DNA of 64,000 nt from contig SHWP01000005.1 of assembly GCA_009693785.1 (NCBI GenBank), positions 1-64,000 on the forward strand, given 5' to 3'. Origin of the DNA: Rhodospirillaceae bacterium (GTDB lineage: Bacteria > Pseudomonadota > Alphaproteobacteria > Rhodospirillales > Rhodospirillaceae). Under the pieces are notes generated by a model. The model did not search any database, was not told the DNA's origin, and saw only the letters and a list, made by a program, of their open reading frames with translations. The translations under genes were made by a program, and so were the position numbers. Shown one piece after another: positions 8,786 through 19,033 of this stretch. Within the stretch, counting starts at the first letter, position 1; each line of letters opens with the position of its first letter.

Positions 8786-9694
8786 ATGAACGGCGAGCGC
8801 GTACCCCCCACTGATGATTGGCTGGCCAAAGCCGGTGTGCTCGCCGATGCCTTACCTTTCATGCGTGAGCATGCGGGTGAAACCGTGGTGGTAAAATACG
8901 GCGGGCACGCCATGGGCGATGATTCCGTGGCCCAGAATTTTGCCCGCGATATCGTGCTGCTCAAACAAGTGGGTATTAACCCCATCGTGGTTCATGGCGG
9001 CGGCCCACAAATCGGGGCGATGCTGGAACGGCTCAAGATCAAAAGCTCGTTCATCGATGGCCTGCGCGTCACCGACGGCGACACCGTTGATATCGTCGAA
9101 ATGGTGTTGTGTGGCTCGATCAACAAGCAAATCGTCACGGCCATCAACCGGGCAGGTGGTTTTGCCGTAGGCATGTCGGGCAAGGATGGCAACCTGATCC
9201 GGGCGCAAAAATTGCGACGGACCAAACGTGACCCTGGCTCCAATATCGAGAAGATCCTCGACCTTGGCTTTGTCGGGGAGCCGACCGAGATCAACCCACA
9301 TATTCTCGATACCTTCGAGAAATCAGACATTATTCCGGTGATCGCGCCGATTGGTGTGGGCCCCTCGGGTGAGACCTTCAACATCAATGCCGATACGGTG
9401 GCCGGAGCGGTAGCCGGAGCGGTGGGTGCTGCGCGTTTGTTGATGCTGACCGATGTGACCGGCGTGCTGGACGACACCGGTCGTTTGATCAAAGAAATGA
9501 CGGTCGAGCGTGCCAAAACCTTGATGCTTTCGGGTACCATTTCTGGCGGCATGATTCCCAAGGTCGAGACGTGTTTGGATGCGGTGGCACAGGGCGTGGA
9601 AGCGGCCGTCATTATGGACGGGCGCATCCCTCACGCGGTGTTGTTAGAATTGTTCACACCCTCGGGCGCTGGCACGTTGATCAAGTCGAAATGA
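8786..9694 (+). CDS. argB: acetylglutamate kinase
   Basis: Phosphorylates N-acetylglutamate in arginine synthesis. The 302 residues are the usual length for the arginine-regulated hexameric type with an N-terminal extension. KYGGHAMGD (37-45) forms the ATP phosphate loop, VHGGGPQI (69-76) binds substrate, and [11 protein letters not shown] and the SGGMIPKVE stretch are present. GGACCAGGAGCGG precedes the ATG. Its stop overlaps the next start in ATGA. Its position after engB is common in alphaproteobacteria. Confidence 0.97.
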   Translation: MNGERVPPTDDWLAKAGVLADALPFMREHAGETVVVKYGGHAMGDDSVAQNFARDIVLLKQVGINPIVVHGGGPQIGAMLERLKIKSSFIDGLRVTDGDTVDIVEMVLCGSINKQIVTAINRAGGFAVGMSGKDGNLIRAQKLRRTKRDPGSNIEKILDLGFVGEPTEINPHILDTFEKSDIIPVIAPIGVGPSGETFNINADTVAGAVAGAVGAARLLMLTDVTGVLDDTGRLIKEMTVERAKTLMLSGTISGGMIPKVETCLDAVAQGVEAAVIMDGRIPHAVLLELFTPSGAGTLIKSK

Positions 9695-10383
9695 GCGCGC
9701 GACAGGTCGATACTTGGATTTTTGATCTCGACAACACGCTCTATAGCACGAGCACGCGGATTTTCGATCAGATCGACGCGCGCATGAAGGCCTTTATCGC
9801 GCGCGAGCTGGGGTTAGGGCTTGATGACGCCTTCGCCCTCCAAAAAAAATATTTTCATGCTCACGGAACAACCTTGCGCGGGCTGATGCTTAACCACAGC
9901 GTTGACCCTGAGGCCTTCTTGAATTTCGTGCATGACATCGACCACAGCACGCTTCAGCCCGATGCGCGATTAGACAAAGCGATTGAACGCCTGCCTGGCC
10001 GCAAAATCGTGTTTACCAATGCCACGGCCTATCACGCCGAACGTGTGACTGAGCGCCTTGGCATCGCCCGGCACATGTCGGCGATCTTCGATATTCGTGC
10101 GGCGCGCTATATGCCAAAACCCCATCAGCAGCCCTATGGTGATCTCATCGCGGCCCACGGTATTGATCCCGGCCGGGCGGCAATGTTCGAGGATTCAAGC
10201 GCAAACCTAAAGCCAGCGGCTGATTTGGGCATGGCAACGGTATGGGTGCGCAACGGAATATCGGTTCACCGCGAGTCGAGCGACAACAGCCACTGCCATC
10301 ATGTCATTGAGAATTTGGCGCTTTGGTTGGAAACAACGGGTCAGAAAATCGCCGACAAAAGTATTGCGTCAGGCCCGCGCTAA
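9691..10383 (+). CDS. pyrimidine 5'-nucleotidase, HAD family
   Basis: A 230-residue HAD hydrolase of the SDT1/YjjG-like pyrimidine 5'-nucleotidase group. Motif I is FDLDNTLYS (Asp12 nucleophile, Asp14), motif II is FTNAT, the motif III lysine lies in [10 protein letters not shown], and motif IV is FEDSSANL. It probably dephosphorylates UMP/CMP-like nucleotides, although argB-linked homologues have no proven physiological substrate. The start at 9691 overlaps the argB stop by 4 bases. The 3' end overlaps the opposing DUF2336 gene by 15 bases, tail to tail. Confidence 0.9.
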   Translation: MSARQVDTWIFDLDNTLYSTSTRIFDQIDARMKAFIARELGLGLDDAFALQKKYFHAHGTTLRGLMLNHSVDPEAFLNFVHDIDHSTLQPDARLDKAIERLPGRKIVFTNATAYHAERVTERLGIARHMSAIFDIRAARYMPKPHQQPYGDLIAAHGIDPGRAAMFEDSSANLKPAADLGMATVWVRNGISVHRESSDNSHCHHVIENLALWLETTGQKIADKSIASGPR

Positions 10384-11694
10384 TTTGGGCTCTGTTGTTT
10401 CCTTGAACATATTGAGTTGCCACTCAAGCTCGGCCTCTGTGGCATCGAACCAGCCATCGCTACGTGGTTTAATGATCTGGCCAGGCATAACGCGCGCGAT
10501 CTTAAGCTGCAAAACCTCGGCCTGATCGGCCGTAAAGTCCCCTGCCCAAGCAATGGCCAGCATGCCTTTGGCGCTGGCTGAACGCACGACCTCGGCCACA
10601 GCCTCAACCGGCACCGACGCCTTAACCGCCAGCGCCGCCACAGACATCGACGATAACCCATCTTGGGCCAGTTTCATCAAGGCGCCATTCGTCAGCTTGC
10701 CTGCTTTGGCGAGGTCAGATGCACGAGCAGCGGCGGCGGTAAGTGCGGCAGGATCGAGTGCGGCCGATAACGGGTCGGGGGTTAACGTGGGGCCGCCCTC
10801 TTCGCGCTTGAGCTTTTGGCGCACGATGTGGGCAAGGGCTGATGTGGTCGCCGCGTCAAAATCTTCCCGGGCTGCGAGTTGTTTGAGCAGCGTGTCGGCC
10901 ACGAAAGTGGCGATACGCAAGGCCGCGCGCCCAGGTAATTGGCGGCGATGAACTAATGGTTCGTGCCACGACGGAAATACGGGCGCCGTATCAATGATAG
11001 CATCCAGCGTGGCTTCACGGATTTGCGCGCTTTGATTGTTGAGCAACGCGGCAATTGCATCGACATCGGCTGTGCCAACAATCGCATTGGAGACTTCTTC
11101 GCCAACATTCACGCGCCGTGAGATCGCGATTAACGATGCAGTGAGCGGGCCACTTTGGATGATGTCGATCAAATCCTCGTCGGTGAGAACAGGCGAGAGC
11201 TCCAGTACAGGGATGGCGACAGAAATCTCGGGATCGCGCGCAAGTTTATTGATAATGTCGTGCGGTGCGTCAGGCACACACTTCAATGCTTCTGCCAATA
11301 CCCGCCGAACGCGCGGCAATTGATCACGTACCAGCAACGTCAGTACTTGATGAACCGTGCGCCAGGTTTTATCCGCCTCTGTCTTATCCAGGCCGGGGAC
11401 GACACGGCCTAGGCGCTGGGCGAGATCTGCCCGGACATCGGCGTCATCGTCGGCTGCCAGCAACAACGATGTTTTTTCTGGTGTGGCAATGTTCGTAGCA
11501 ACGAGGCGGCGGATTGAGGCGTCGGAATCGCGGGCAAGAAAGAATAATATCTCGGGCTCAAGATCGGCCCGGCTTGCAAGCGCGCGGCGCACTTCAACAT
11601 CGGGGTGATCGAGCAAATCACGTGCCTGCTCATAGGTTACCTTGTGGCCAGGCATCTCCAACAAGTGAATCAACCGTGCCTTTGCCGGGCTCAT
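10369..11694 (-). CDS. DUF2336 domain-containing protein
   Basis: A 441-residue cytoplasmic protein with an alpha-helical HEAT-like N-terminal half, seen as repeated units around LLDHPDVEVRRALASR, DSDASIRRLVATN and DDDADVRADLAQRL (about residues 25-95). DUF2336 then extends to about 390. No catalytic motif is visible. DUF2336 proteins occur mainly in alphaproteobacteria and their role is mostly unknown. The start overlaps the stop of the PAS-GGDEF gene in ATGA, so the two are probably co-translated, suggesting a link with cyclic di-GMP signalling (inference). Confidence 0.88.
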   Translation of the reverse strand: MSPAKARLIHLLEMPGHKVTYEQARDLLDHPDVEVRRALASRADLEPEILFFLARDSDASIRRLVATNIATPEKTSLLLAADDDADVRADLAQRLGRVVPGLDKTEADKTWRTVHQVLTLLVRDQLPRVRRVLAEALKCVPDAPHDIINKLARDPEISVAIPVLELSPVLTDEDLIDIIQSGPLTASLIAISRRVNVGEEVSNAIVGTADVDAIAALLNNQSAQIREATLDAIIDTAPVFPSWHEPLVHRRQLPGRAALRIATFVADTLLKQLAAREDFDAATTSALAHIVRQKLKREEGGPTLTPDPLSAALDPAALTAAAARASDLAKAGKLTNGALMKLAQDGLSSMSVAALAVKASVPVEAVAEVVRSASAKGMLAIAWAGDFTADQAEVLQLKIARVMPGQIIKPRSDGWFDATEAELEWQLNMFKETTEPKLARA

Positions 11695-13395
11695 GGCGAA
11701 GCCCCCGCCGCAGGCGCAAGGGCGAAAGCGCCTTTGCCACTGCGTTTAGCTTGGTACATCGCCAAATCGGCCCGGGCCATGAGCTGATCCATGTTTTCGT
11801 CAGCATTTGGTTGCCACACGGCGATGCCGATGGACATACCTAAGGGCTTGTTCGGTGAGCCCGAGAAGGGAGCCAACGACTTACTGCGCTCTAATATCTG
11901 CCGCCCACGCATTTCACCGGCCGCCCGGTCGGCACCCACCAGCCAAATAGCGAATTCATCGCCGCCAAGGCGAGCAACGACGTCTGTCGGCCGGGTACTT
12001 TGCAGCAGGATATCGCGCACCTTCACCAATGCCTCGTCGCCAGCTTGGTGACCGCGGATATCGTTGACGGCCTTGAAATTATCAAGGTCAGCGCACATCA
12101 GCACCGAAGGGCCCATGTCGGGGCGCAGGCGTGAAAGGTGCCGTGACAGAGCGTCAATAAATGCACCTCGATTGAGCAACCCCGTTAGCGCATCCGTGCG
12201 GGAAATTTTCAAGATATGTTCGTGGTGCGCCAGCTGTTCTATGGTGACGCCGACTTGATTGGCGATGTCAGCAATCAATAATCGATCATCGTCTGCCCAT
12301 GGCCCCCGCCCCATGTTCCGCCACAGCACAACGACACCGTTCGTAGCGCTTTGGAATCGCGCGGGAGCAGCGAGACTTTGCCAAGCATCGCGCAACACCT
12401 CGGCAGCACCTGTGCCACCCGAGAATAGCGCAAGGATATCTGACGCATCTGGTGCGTTCGCTTCACCATATTTGGCAGCGAGCTGGTAATCGGTACGGCC
12501 TTCAATCAGATTTGGACTTGATACTTGCGTGGCCCGGAAAATCTGGCTGTGATCAGCGCCCAACCCCTTGGCCAGCACCTCTGCAGCAACCGCCAACATT
12601 GCTTCGGGGTTCACCTCATCGCGAAAAGCTCGAACAATTCGGGTCAATACTCTCTCACGGTTATTAACCCGCACCAATGCTGCTTCGCGTTCGCGCAGAT
12701 CTGATACATCGCGGCAGACACCACGCACACCACGCCACACCCCAACGGGGTCGATCAGCGGCAATGCACTGACGACCATACACGCCACTTGCCCATCGTG
12801 ACGGTGTAACCAGATTTCTTGATGTTCGAGCCGTTCAGTGGTGAGAAACGGATTGGCCGCCGCCGATTCCGGCCACAACCATGCCAGGGTCCATAGCCAA
12901 AAGTTGGTCCGCCGAGTACCCCAAGGCACCATGGGGTGTGACGTAGGCGAACTTGCGGTCCGCACCCGTCTCCCACGTGAAGTCGCTCGAAATTTCGACA
13001 AAGTCGCGATAACGGCGGCGGCTGTCGACGAGAGCGCGGCGCAGGCTGTAATCAAGCGTCAGGTCGCGAACAAAACAATAGGCCGATGCCCGGTCTTGAA
13101 TCGGGACCAACGTGACTTGCAGGTGCTGAACTGAATCCTCGGCGCCAACATCGACCAGATCAACAATTGCGCGTTCCTGATCGAGCGCGCGTTGAGCAAG
13201 AGCTATGATTTTCTTTTGATCGGCTTCGGCCAAACGGTCTTTGAGAGCGATCGCAAGGGGATTCAGCGCGTTGATTGCGCCATCACGCTTGATTTCAAAA
13301 ACTGCTTCTTCGTGACGTTGCAGCGCGGCACGGGAGATGGCCGTGGCCGCTATATCACTGGTATCGGCTTCTGCCGGCGTCGCTGCGGGGACCAT
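11691..13395 (-). CDS. PAS-GGDEF diguanylate cyclase, frameshifted
   Basis: Read through one frameshift, this encodes about 567 residues: a PAS region starting around SRRRYRDFVEISSDF, a GAF-like segment, and a C-terminal GGDEF domain that makes cyclic di-GMP. The cyclase motif GGDEF is intact near residue 477, and the RPTD inhibitory site lies five residues before it, so the enzyme type should be active and product-inhibited. The frames are 13395 to about 12872, and about 12872 to 11691. Removing one G/C in the GGCC at 12871-12874 restores MVVPESAAANPFLTTE, a normal PAS strand. The second part has no start of its own that keeps the PAS domain. It could be a sequencing error or a recent mutation. 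The gene overlaps DUF2336. Confidence 0.88.
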
Positions 13396-13509
13396 GACGA
13401 TTTCTCATGATGTTCCAAGAGCTTAGGTATGCACTGAGAGTAGTTTTGAGTCAAAAATTATCCGCCCAATCCAGGGTTATATCAGCTCATCAACCTTGCT
13501 GCGGCAACG

Positions 13510-13537
13510 TTGACACCCGACCTGCGGCCGCTATGGT
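13510..13537 (+). promoter_or_regulatory. candidate dapD promoter
   Basis: TTGACA at 13510-13515 and TATGGT at 13532-13537 are separated by 16 bases and lie 42 bases before the dapD start, with AGAAAAAGAAC just before the ATG. The -35 is perfect; the -10 is moderate. Confidence 0.5.
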
Positions 13538-13578
13538 GCCTGGCCCTCACCAAAACTCTGAGAAGTCAGAAAAAGAAC

Positions 13579-14421
13579 ATGGATATCAATAGTTTAGAGA
13601 AGTCCGTTGAAGCCGCATGGGATGCGCGTGACACGATCAGTTCAACTACCCAAGGCCCGCAGCGCGATGCCATTAGTGCCGCCCTAGACATGCTCGACGG
13701 CGGCACCCTGAGGGTTGCTGAAAAGCGTAATGGCGGATGGGTTGTAAATCAGTGGCTAAAGAAGGCCGTGCTTCTCTCTTTCCGGCTGAACGATATGGCG
13801 GCCATTTCCGGCGGGCCAGGTGGAGCAAGCTGGTGGGACAAGGTGCCCTCGAAATTCGCAAAGTGGACTCCCGCCCAATTTAAACAAGCGGGGTTCCGGG
13901 CCGTGCCGGGCAGCATCGTGCGTCATTCAGCGCATATCGCACCGGGAGTGGTGCTGCTGCCGAGCTTTGTCAATGTCGGAGCTTTCGTCGACTCGGGCAC
14001 CATGGTCGACACCTGGGCCACGGTTGGGAGCTGCGCGCAGATTGGCAAGAATGTGCATATATCTGGCGGCGCTGGCATTGGCGGCGTGCTTGAACCTCTG
14101 CAAGCCGGCCCCGTGATCATCGAAGATAACTGCTTCATTGGCGCGCGCTCGGAAGTGGCTGAGGGCGTGGTGGTGGAAGAAGGAGCGGTACTGTCGATGG
14201 GCGTTTTCATTGGCGCATCGACCAAGATTATCGACCGCGCGACGGGTGAAATATTCATGGGCCGGGTGCCATCGCATTCAGTGGTGGTGCCAGGTACACT
14301 GCCGGGCAAGCCCCTGCCCGATGGCTCGCCGGGACCAGGCCTGGCGTGCGCGGTTATTGTCAAACGTGTCGACGCCAAGACCCGCGCCAAGGTGTCCATC
14401 AACGAATTGTTGCGCGATTGA
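13579..14421 (+). CDS. dapD: 2,3,4,5-tetrahydropyridine-2,6-dicarboxylate N-succinyltransferase
   Basis: A 280-residue trimeric enzyme that succinylates tetrahydrodipicolinate on the way to meso-diaminopimelate and lysine. An N-terminal helical part ([17 protein letters not shown] onward) is followed by a left-handed beta-helix of hexapeptide repeats, about 110-220, including [19 protein letters not shown], with [15 protein letters not shown] and [12 protein letters not shown] after it. The start at 13579 gives the classic N-terminus; an upstream in-frame ATG at 13510 falls on the promoter. The stop overlaps the dapE start. Confidence 0.97.
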   Translation: MDINSLEKSVEAAWDARDTISSTTQGPQRDAISAALDMLDGGTLRVAEKRNGGWVVNQWLKKAVLLSFRLNDMAAISGGPGGASWWDKVPSKFAKWTPAQFKQAGFRAVPGSIVRHSAHIAPGVVLLPSFVNVGAFVDSGTMVDTWATVGSCAQIGKNVHISGGAGIGGVLEPLQAGPVIIEDNCFIGARSEVAEGVVVEEGAVLSMGVFIGASTKIIDRATGEIFMGRVPSHSVVVPGTLPGKPLPDGSPGPGLACAVIVKRVDAKTRAKVSINELLRD

Positions 14422-15578
14422 CCAACGTTGCCTCCATACACCCGCTGGACCTTGCCCAAGCGCTCATTCGCCGCCCCAGCATCACGCCTCGAGATGAGGG
14501 CGCACTTGATGTATTGCAAGAAGCGCTGACGAAGCTTGGCTTTACCTGCCACCGCCTGACCTATGCCGATGAGGGAGCTTCGGCGGTCGATAACCTCTAT
14601 GCGAGGCTAGGAACTGCCGCCCCGCATTTCTGTTTTGCCGGACACACGGACGTGGTGCCGGTCGGATCTGGTTGGACGGCTGATCCCTTCAAGGCCGAAG
14701 TGATTGACGGCTATCTTTACGGCCGTGGCGCATCTGACATGAAAAGCGCCATAGCTGCTTTTGCTGCCGCCACATCGCAATTCATCGCCAAGAATGGTCC
14801 ACCAAAAGGCTCCATCAGTTTTCTTATCACCGGCGATGAAGAGGGCGATGCCATCAACGGCACAAAAAAAGTGCTCGATTGGTTGCGCGCACGCGGCGAA
14901 AAAATCGATGTTTGCGTGGTCGGCGAACCCACCAGCCAGACCAAGTTAGGCGACATGGTTAAGATTGGCCGCCGGGGCAGTTTGACTGCGCAGCTTGTGG
15001 TATATGGCACGCAAGGGCATTCGGCCTATCCACATTTAGCCGACAACCCGATCCTGCGGCTGATGAAAATGTTGAGTGCCGTGATGGAAGGGCCGCTCGA
15101 TCAGGGCTCCGCACATTTTCAAGCCTCGACGATCGCGATCACCACAATCGATGTGGGTAACGCAGCATCCAACGTTATTCCGGGCTTGGCCCGCGCGGCC
15201 TTCAACATTCGTTTCAATGACCATCACACTGGTGATGCGTTGAAGGCATGGCTGACGTCGACGTTCGACCGCATTGCCGGTGGCAGTCACTACGACCTCA
15301 CAGCCCGCATTTCGGGTGAATCCTTCATCACGCCACCGGGCGCTTTGAGTGAATTGGTGGTCAATGCCGTCAAGGACGTCACGGGGCTAAGCCCTGAATT
15401 GTCGACCACGGGCGGAACGTCTGACGCGCGCTTTATTAAAAGTATGTGCCCGGTTTGCGAATTGGGCATGGTGGGCCTAACCATGCATAAGGCCGACGAA
15501 CGCTGTGCGTTGAAAGACCTCGACGGCTTGACCGCCATTTACCGGCGTATGCTCGAACGCTATTTCCTCGGCCGATGA
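14418..15578 (+). CDS. dapE: succinyl-diaminopimelate desuccinylase
   Basis: A 386-residue M20-family zinc hydrolase that removes succinate from succinyl-diaminopimelate. Metal and catalytic residues are visible: GHTDVVPVG (His76, Asp78), GRGASDMKS (Asp107), [12 protein letters not shown] (Glu141/Glu142) and the C-terminal GLTMHKADE (metal His). The start is best placed at TTG 14418, overlapping the dapD stop as TTGA, because the family N-terminus ([17 protein letters not shown]) begins right after it. A further upstream ATG lies inside dapD. TTG should lower translation initiation relative to dapD. Confidence 0.95.
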   Translation: MTNVASIHPLDLAQALIRRPSITPRDEGALDVLQEALTKLGFTCHRLTYADEGASAVDNLYARLGTAAPHFCFAGHTDVVPVGSGWTADPFKAEVIDGYLYGRGASDMKSAIAAFAAATSQFIAKNGPPKGSISFLITGDEEGDAINGTKKVLDWLRARGEKIDVCVVGEPTSQTKLGDMVKIGRRGSLTAQLVVYGTQGHSAYPHLADNPILRLMKMLSAVMEGPLDQGSAHFQASTIAITTIDVGNAASNVIPGLARAAFNIRFNDHHTGDALKAWLTSTFDRIAGGSHYDLTARISGESFITPPGALSELVVNAVKDVTGLSPELSTTGGTSDARFIKSMCPVCELGMVGLTMHKADERCALKDLDGLTAIYRRMLERYFLGR

Positions 15579-16138
15579 TCGACGCCGCACGGATTGCCCA
15601 AGCTATTCATGGGCTGCGGCTATTGGTACGCATGGAGCCGGGCTGTTTGTCGTTCTTCGAACAGAACCACAATGGCTTTGTACGCTCATTCTTACCTGCG
15701 CTAGTGCTCGCCCCACTTCATTTTACGCATATCGCCCTGGCGTATCAGAGTGCGCCCGAAAAGCCTGCCATCGCCGCCTACATCATCATTGAGACTTTAG
15801 CCTATCTGCTGACGTGGGTGCTGTTTCCATTTGTCATGATTTACATCGCAAGCTCGCTTGACCGTGCGCAGCGTTACTTTACATATCTTGTCGCATATAA
15901 TTGGTTTCAGCTTGTTGTCGGTGGAGTGATCTTACCGCTAACGCTCGTTGTCGATCTCAAACTCATCAGCACTGAAGGCGCGAGTGTTTTAAATTTGGCG
16001 GTTGTAGGAACGTTTTTATTCTACGGCACATTTCTGGCTTGCGCCGCCCTGGATGTCGCCTCAACCACAGCCTTTGGCATTGTGCTGCTCGATATAATGC
16101 TGAACCTTTTGAGCAGCGAAATTATCCGCGCTCTTTAA
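15575..16138 (+). CDS. hypothetical polytopic membrane protein
   Basis: A 187-residue protein with a short soluble N-terminus (about 1-35) and five hydrophobic segments, roughly 38-57, 66-92, 105-128, 139-158 and 160-180. The layout resembles small Yip1-like proteins, but I cannot assign a family. Its ATG overlaps the dapE stop (ATGA), so it is likely co-expressed with dapDE. Its end overlaps the opposing truA by 4 bases. No catalytic residues stand out. Confidence 0.8.
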   Translation: MIDAARIAQAIHGLRLLVRMEPGCLSFFEQNHNGFVRSFLPALVLAPLHFTHIALAYQSAPEKPAIAAYIIIETLAYLLTWVLFPFVMIYIASSLDRAQRYFTYLVAYNWFQLVVGGVILPLTLVVDLKLISTEGASVLNLAVVGTFLFYGTFLACAALDVASTTAFGIVLLDIMLNLLSSEIIRAL

Positions 16139-16878
16139 GCGGGATACTTCACCGCGACGAGATAAAGCCCCACGGCGGGCGCGGTTGGTCCTGCCTTAGC
16201 GCGGTCGCGCGCTGCAAGGGCAGCCTCCACATCGGATTTGGTCCATTTACCATCGCCAACCAGCGTAAGTGTGCCCACAATGTTGCGTACCTGATGGTGC
16301 AGGAACGATCGGGCACATGCACGCACGATGATATCATCTGCCTGGCGGGCGACGCTTAATTCATCGAGAGTGCGAATCGGCGAATCGGCCTGGCACGCGC
16401 TGGCGCGGAAACTGGTGAAGTCGTGTTTGCCGATCAATGCTTGCGCGGCATCGTGCATCGCGGTGGCATTCAACGGCGCAGGTATAGACCACGCCCGGTC
16501 CCGGTCCAACGCCAAGGGCGCGCGGCGGTTGACGATGCGATACTCGTATTGCCGCTCAATCGCGGAAAAGCGCGCGTGGAAGTCATCCGCTACGCGCGCG
16601 GCCGAAATGACCGCGATCGGATGCGGACGAAGGTGAGCATTGATGGCATTGGCCACCACCTCTGCCGTATCATCGCGCGGAATGTCGGCGTGGGCCACTT
16701 GCCCCAGGGCATGTACGCCCGCGTCAGTACGGCCCGCAACAAATACGGTGATATCGGTTTGGCAATAAGCCTTAAGGGCGGCTTCGACGGCAGCTTGCAC
16801 TGAGGGTCCGTTGTCTTGCCGCTGCCAGCCGACAAACGGTGTGCCATCGTATTCAATGGTTAGTTTGAAGCGCGGCAT
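16135..16878 (-). CDS. truA: tRNA pseudouridine(38-40) synthase
   Basis: A 247-residue enzyme that isomerises uridines 38-40 in the tRNA anticodon arm. The signature AGRTDAGVHALGQVAH contains the nucleophile Asp52. SFRASACQADSPIRT and FLHHQVRNIVGTL are the other conserved blocks. The ATG at 16878 gives MPRFKLTIEYDGT, the family N-terminus, and overlaps the stop of the preceding acetyltransferase by one base (TAATG). It is last in def-fmt-GNAT-truA, a translation-linked operon. Confidence 0.96.
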   Translation of the reverse strand: MPRFKLTIEYDGTPFVGWQRQDNGPSVQAAVEAALKAYCQTDITVFVAGRTDAGVHALGQVAHADIPRDDTAEVVANAINAHLRPHPIAVISAARVADDFHARFSAIERQYEYRIVNRRAPLALDRDRAWSIPAPLNATAMHDAAQALIGKHDFTSFRASACQADSPIRTLDELSVARQADDIIVRACARSFLHHQVRNIVGTLTLVGDGKWTKSDVEAALAARDRAKAGPTAPAVGLYLVAVKYPA

Positions 16879-17471
16879 TAAGCCACGACACCGTATTGGC
16901 GGCGCATCTGGCGTGATGACAAGCCATTCGCGCCCAGCCATTCTTCAGCCAAGATCGCCCAGCGCTCGTGGTCGCGCCACACGCCATCAATTTGCAGATA
17001 GCCAGGCGAGAAGCCTTCTTTGTGAAAACCCAATCGCTGTATTAACCCCAACGATGCAGCATTGCCTGGCTGAACGTTGGCTTCAAGGCGGTGAAGTTTT
17101 AGATCTGTGAAGGCGCGGTCGAGCACCAGGGAAAGCCCCTCGCTCATGTAACCCCGGCGGGCAAAATCTGCGGCGATGTAGTAACCGAGCGAACCCGAGC
17201 GTAAACCGCCAAAGATTACATCGTTGATATTGATCACCCCTAACAGCGCATCGTCCTCGAGGCGGCCAATAAAGAATCCGAAGGCCTGGCCAGCATCAAG
17301 CCGGTCGAGGTAGCCGCGAAAGCGGCGCTGATCGGTCGCCGGGAACACCCAGGGGTGATGAAACATCTGGCTCGCCGAAGTCATGGCCAAAAAATCCTCG
17401 GCGCTGGCACGCGTTGGCTCGAACAAGTAAACGACCTCGCCTTCGGCCAGAATTTTACGACGACCAAACAT
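16878..17471 (-). CDS. GNAT family N-acetyltransferase (RimJ/RimL-like)
   Basis: A 197-residue acetyl-CoA dependent N-acetyltransferase. The central block SLGYYIAADFARRGYMSEGL contains the acetyl-CoA pyrophosphate loop (ARRGYM), and KLHRLEANVQPGNAASLGLIQRLGF is the typical RimJ/RimL strand-helix. RimJ and RimL acetylate ribosomal protein N-termini, and this gene lies between fmt and truA, which fits a role in protein N-terminal modification (inference). Other GNAT substrates cannot be excluded. Confidence 0.87.
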   Translation of the reverse strand: MFGRRKILAEGEVVYLFEPTRASAEDFLAMTSASQMFHHPWVFPATDQRRFRGYLDRLDAGQAFGFFIGRLEDDALLGVININDVIFGGLRSGSLGYYIAADFARRGYMSEGLSLVLDRAFTDLKLHRLEANVQPGNAASLGLIQRLGFHKEGFSPGYLQIDGVWRDHERWAILAEEWLGANGLSSRQMRRQYGVVA

Positions 17472-17512
17472 GATGTGTGTCTAGGGTGTGAGTTTTAAAT
17501 GTGACATTGAAT

Positions 17513-18424
17513 TTACGCGAGCTTCGTGCCCGGAGGCAACGCGAAGCCACGTAGGAAATCCCCTACCGCCATGGCCGCCCGGCCGCTACGTTGAACATCA
17601 ATTGGCTGAATCGCACCCTCGGCACATGCAATCGTCATATTCACAGAGATGACTTCGCCTGGCTGACCCTTGCCCTGTGCAAGGCTAGCACTGAGGATCT
17701 TGATGCGCTCTCCGGCCACCTCGGTCCAAGCGCCAGGAAATGGCGAGAGCCCGTGGACTTGGCGAAGAACCGTCGCCGCTTCATGGCCAAAGTCGATTTT
17801 GGCTTCGGCCTTATCGATCTTGTCGGCATAGGTAACCCCATCAGCAGGCTGGGTTTTTGCCTTCAAGGTTGCGGCCGCTACACCGGCTAAAGCTTCAAGA
17901 ATCATCTTGCCGCCCAAAGCAGCCAACGCGTCATGCAACTCGCCCGCCGTGGTTTGATCGGTGATTGGTACGGCATGTGTTAAAAGCATTGGCCCTGTGT
18001 CGAGGCCCGCTTCCATTTGCATGATCGTAACGCCCGTTTGGGTATCCCCTGCCATGATGGCGCGCTGAATAGGAGCAGCCCCACGCCAACGCGGTAGCAA
18101 CGAGGCATGAATATTGATGCACCCAAATTTGGGCGCATTGAGAATGGCTTGGGGCAAAATCAAGCCATAAGCCGCGACGACGGCGACATCGGCCCTAAGG
18201 GCAGCAAACTCCGATTGTGCGTCGGGCGATTTCAAAGACTTGGGCGAGCGTACAAGAATACCGCGCCTGGTTGCCCATTCTTGCGCAGGGCCGGGGCGCT
18301 CGCTTTGGCCACGTCCAGCAGGACGGGGCGGCTGCGTATAAACGCAGATCACATCGTGTGCGGCGGCAATGCGCTCAAGCGCAGCTACGGCAAACTCAGG
18401 CGTGCCCATAAATACGATGCGCAT
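17513..18424 (-). CDS. fmt: methionyl-tRNA formyltransferase
   Basis: Formylates initiator Met-tRNA with 10-formyltetrahydrofolate. The 303 residues are full length. The catalytic block NIHASLLPRWRGAAPIQ (104-120) carries Asn104 and His106, and MQMEAGLDTGPML carries Asp142; the C-terminal OB-like domain starts near 205. The start codon lies 11 bases after the def stop, the conserved def-fmt pair whose products put on and later remove the formyl group. Confidence 0.97.
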   Translation of the reverse strand: MRIVFMGTPEFAVAALERIAAAHDVICVYTQPPRPAGRGQSERPGPAQEWATRRGILVRSPKSLKSPDAQSEFAALRADVAVVAAYGLILPQAILNAPKFGCINIHASLLPRWRGAAPIQRAIMAGDTQTGVTIMQMEAGLDTGPMLLTHAVPITDQTTAGELHDALAALGGKMILEALAGVAAATLKAKTQPADGVTYADKIDKAEAKIDFGHEAATVLRQVHGLSPFPGAWTEVAGERIKILSASLAQGKGQPGEVISVNMTIACAEGAIQPIDVQRSGRAAMAVGDFLRGFALPPGTKLA

Positions 18425-18435
18425 GGGAGGCCGCC

Positions 18436-18969
18436 TTAGGCTGGCTCCATGGCATGCCGCTTGCCGTGTTTCTTTTGTTTGCTGAGACGGCGTAGGATAA
18501 TCCCGCGTTTGAGACTAGAGATATGATCGACAAACAAAACACCCTCCAGGTGATCCATTTCGTGTTGAATCACGACCGACAATAGCCCGTCGGCTTCGAT
18601 TTCTTGGGTTGCATTGTTTTCATCGACATACCGCACGCGGATTTTGTCGGGCCGTTCCACCATGTCGTACTCTTGGGGTAACGATAAGCAGCCTTCCTCG
18701 TGCCGCTTCTTTTCATCCGACGACCAGATGATTTCAGGGTTGGCCATCTTGAGCGGCGCAGGCGGGCCGTTCTCGCCAGCGGGATCCGCCACGATGATTC
18801 GCTTGGTTACTCCCACCTGAGGTGCCGCCAAACCAATGCCCGGTGCCGCATACATGGTCTCGAGCATATCGGTCATGAGTTGGGCTGTGCCAGCATCCAC
18901 GCGCTCCACGGCACCGCATTTGCGCTTCAGGCGCGGATCTGGGGCGATGATGATGTCGAGTTTAGCCAT
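18436..18969 (-). CDS. def: peptide deformylase
   Basis: A 177-residue metallohydrolase that removes the N-formyl group from nascent proteins. All three motifs are present: GIGLAAPQVG (44-53), EGCLSLP with Cys94 as metal ligand, and QHEMDH with His136, Glu137 and His140. The Met in HEMDH, where Phe or Leu is more common, is tolerated in the family. It is the first gene of def-fmt-GNAT-truA. Confidence 0.97.
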   Translation of the reverse strand: MAKLDIIIAPDPRLKRKCGAVERVDAGTAQLMTDMLETMYAAPGIGLAAPQVGVTKRIIVADPAGENGPPAPLKMANPEIIWSSDEKKRHEEGCLSLPQEYDMVERPDKIRVRYVDENNATQEIEADGLLSVVIQHEMDHLEGVLFVDHISSLKRGIILRRLSKQKKHGKRHAMEPA

Positions 18970-19033
18970 GGTAAAAGAGTCTCACATAATCTTGCGCGTG
19001 AGATAAGGCCGATAGCCGCCAGGGTCAACCAAC

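Noticed and set aside
18970-19033. tRNA or other RNA gene in short gaps
   Set aside because: No cloverleaf or GTTCRA motif was found in any gap; the only clear RNA gene is SRP RNA.
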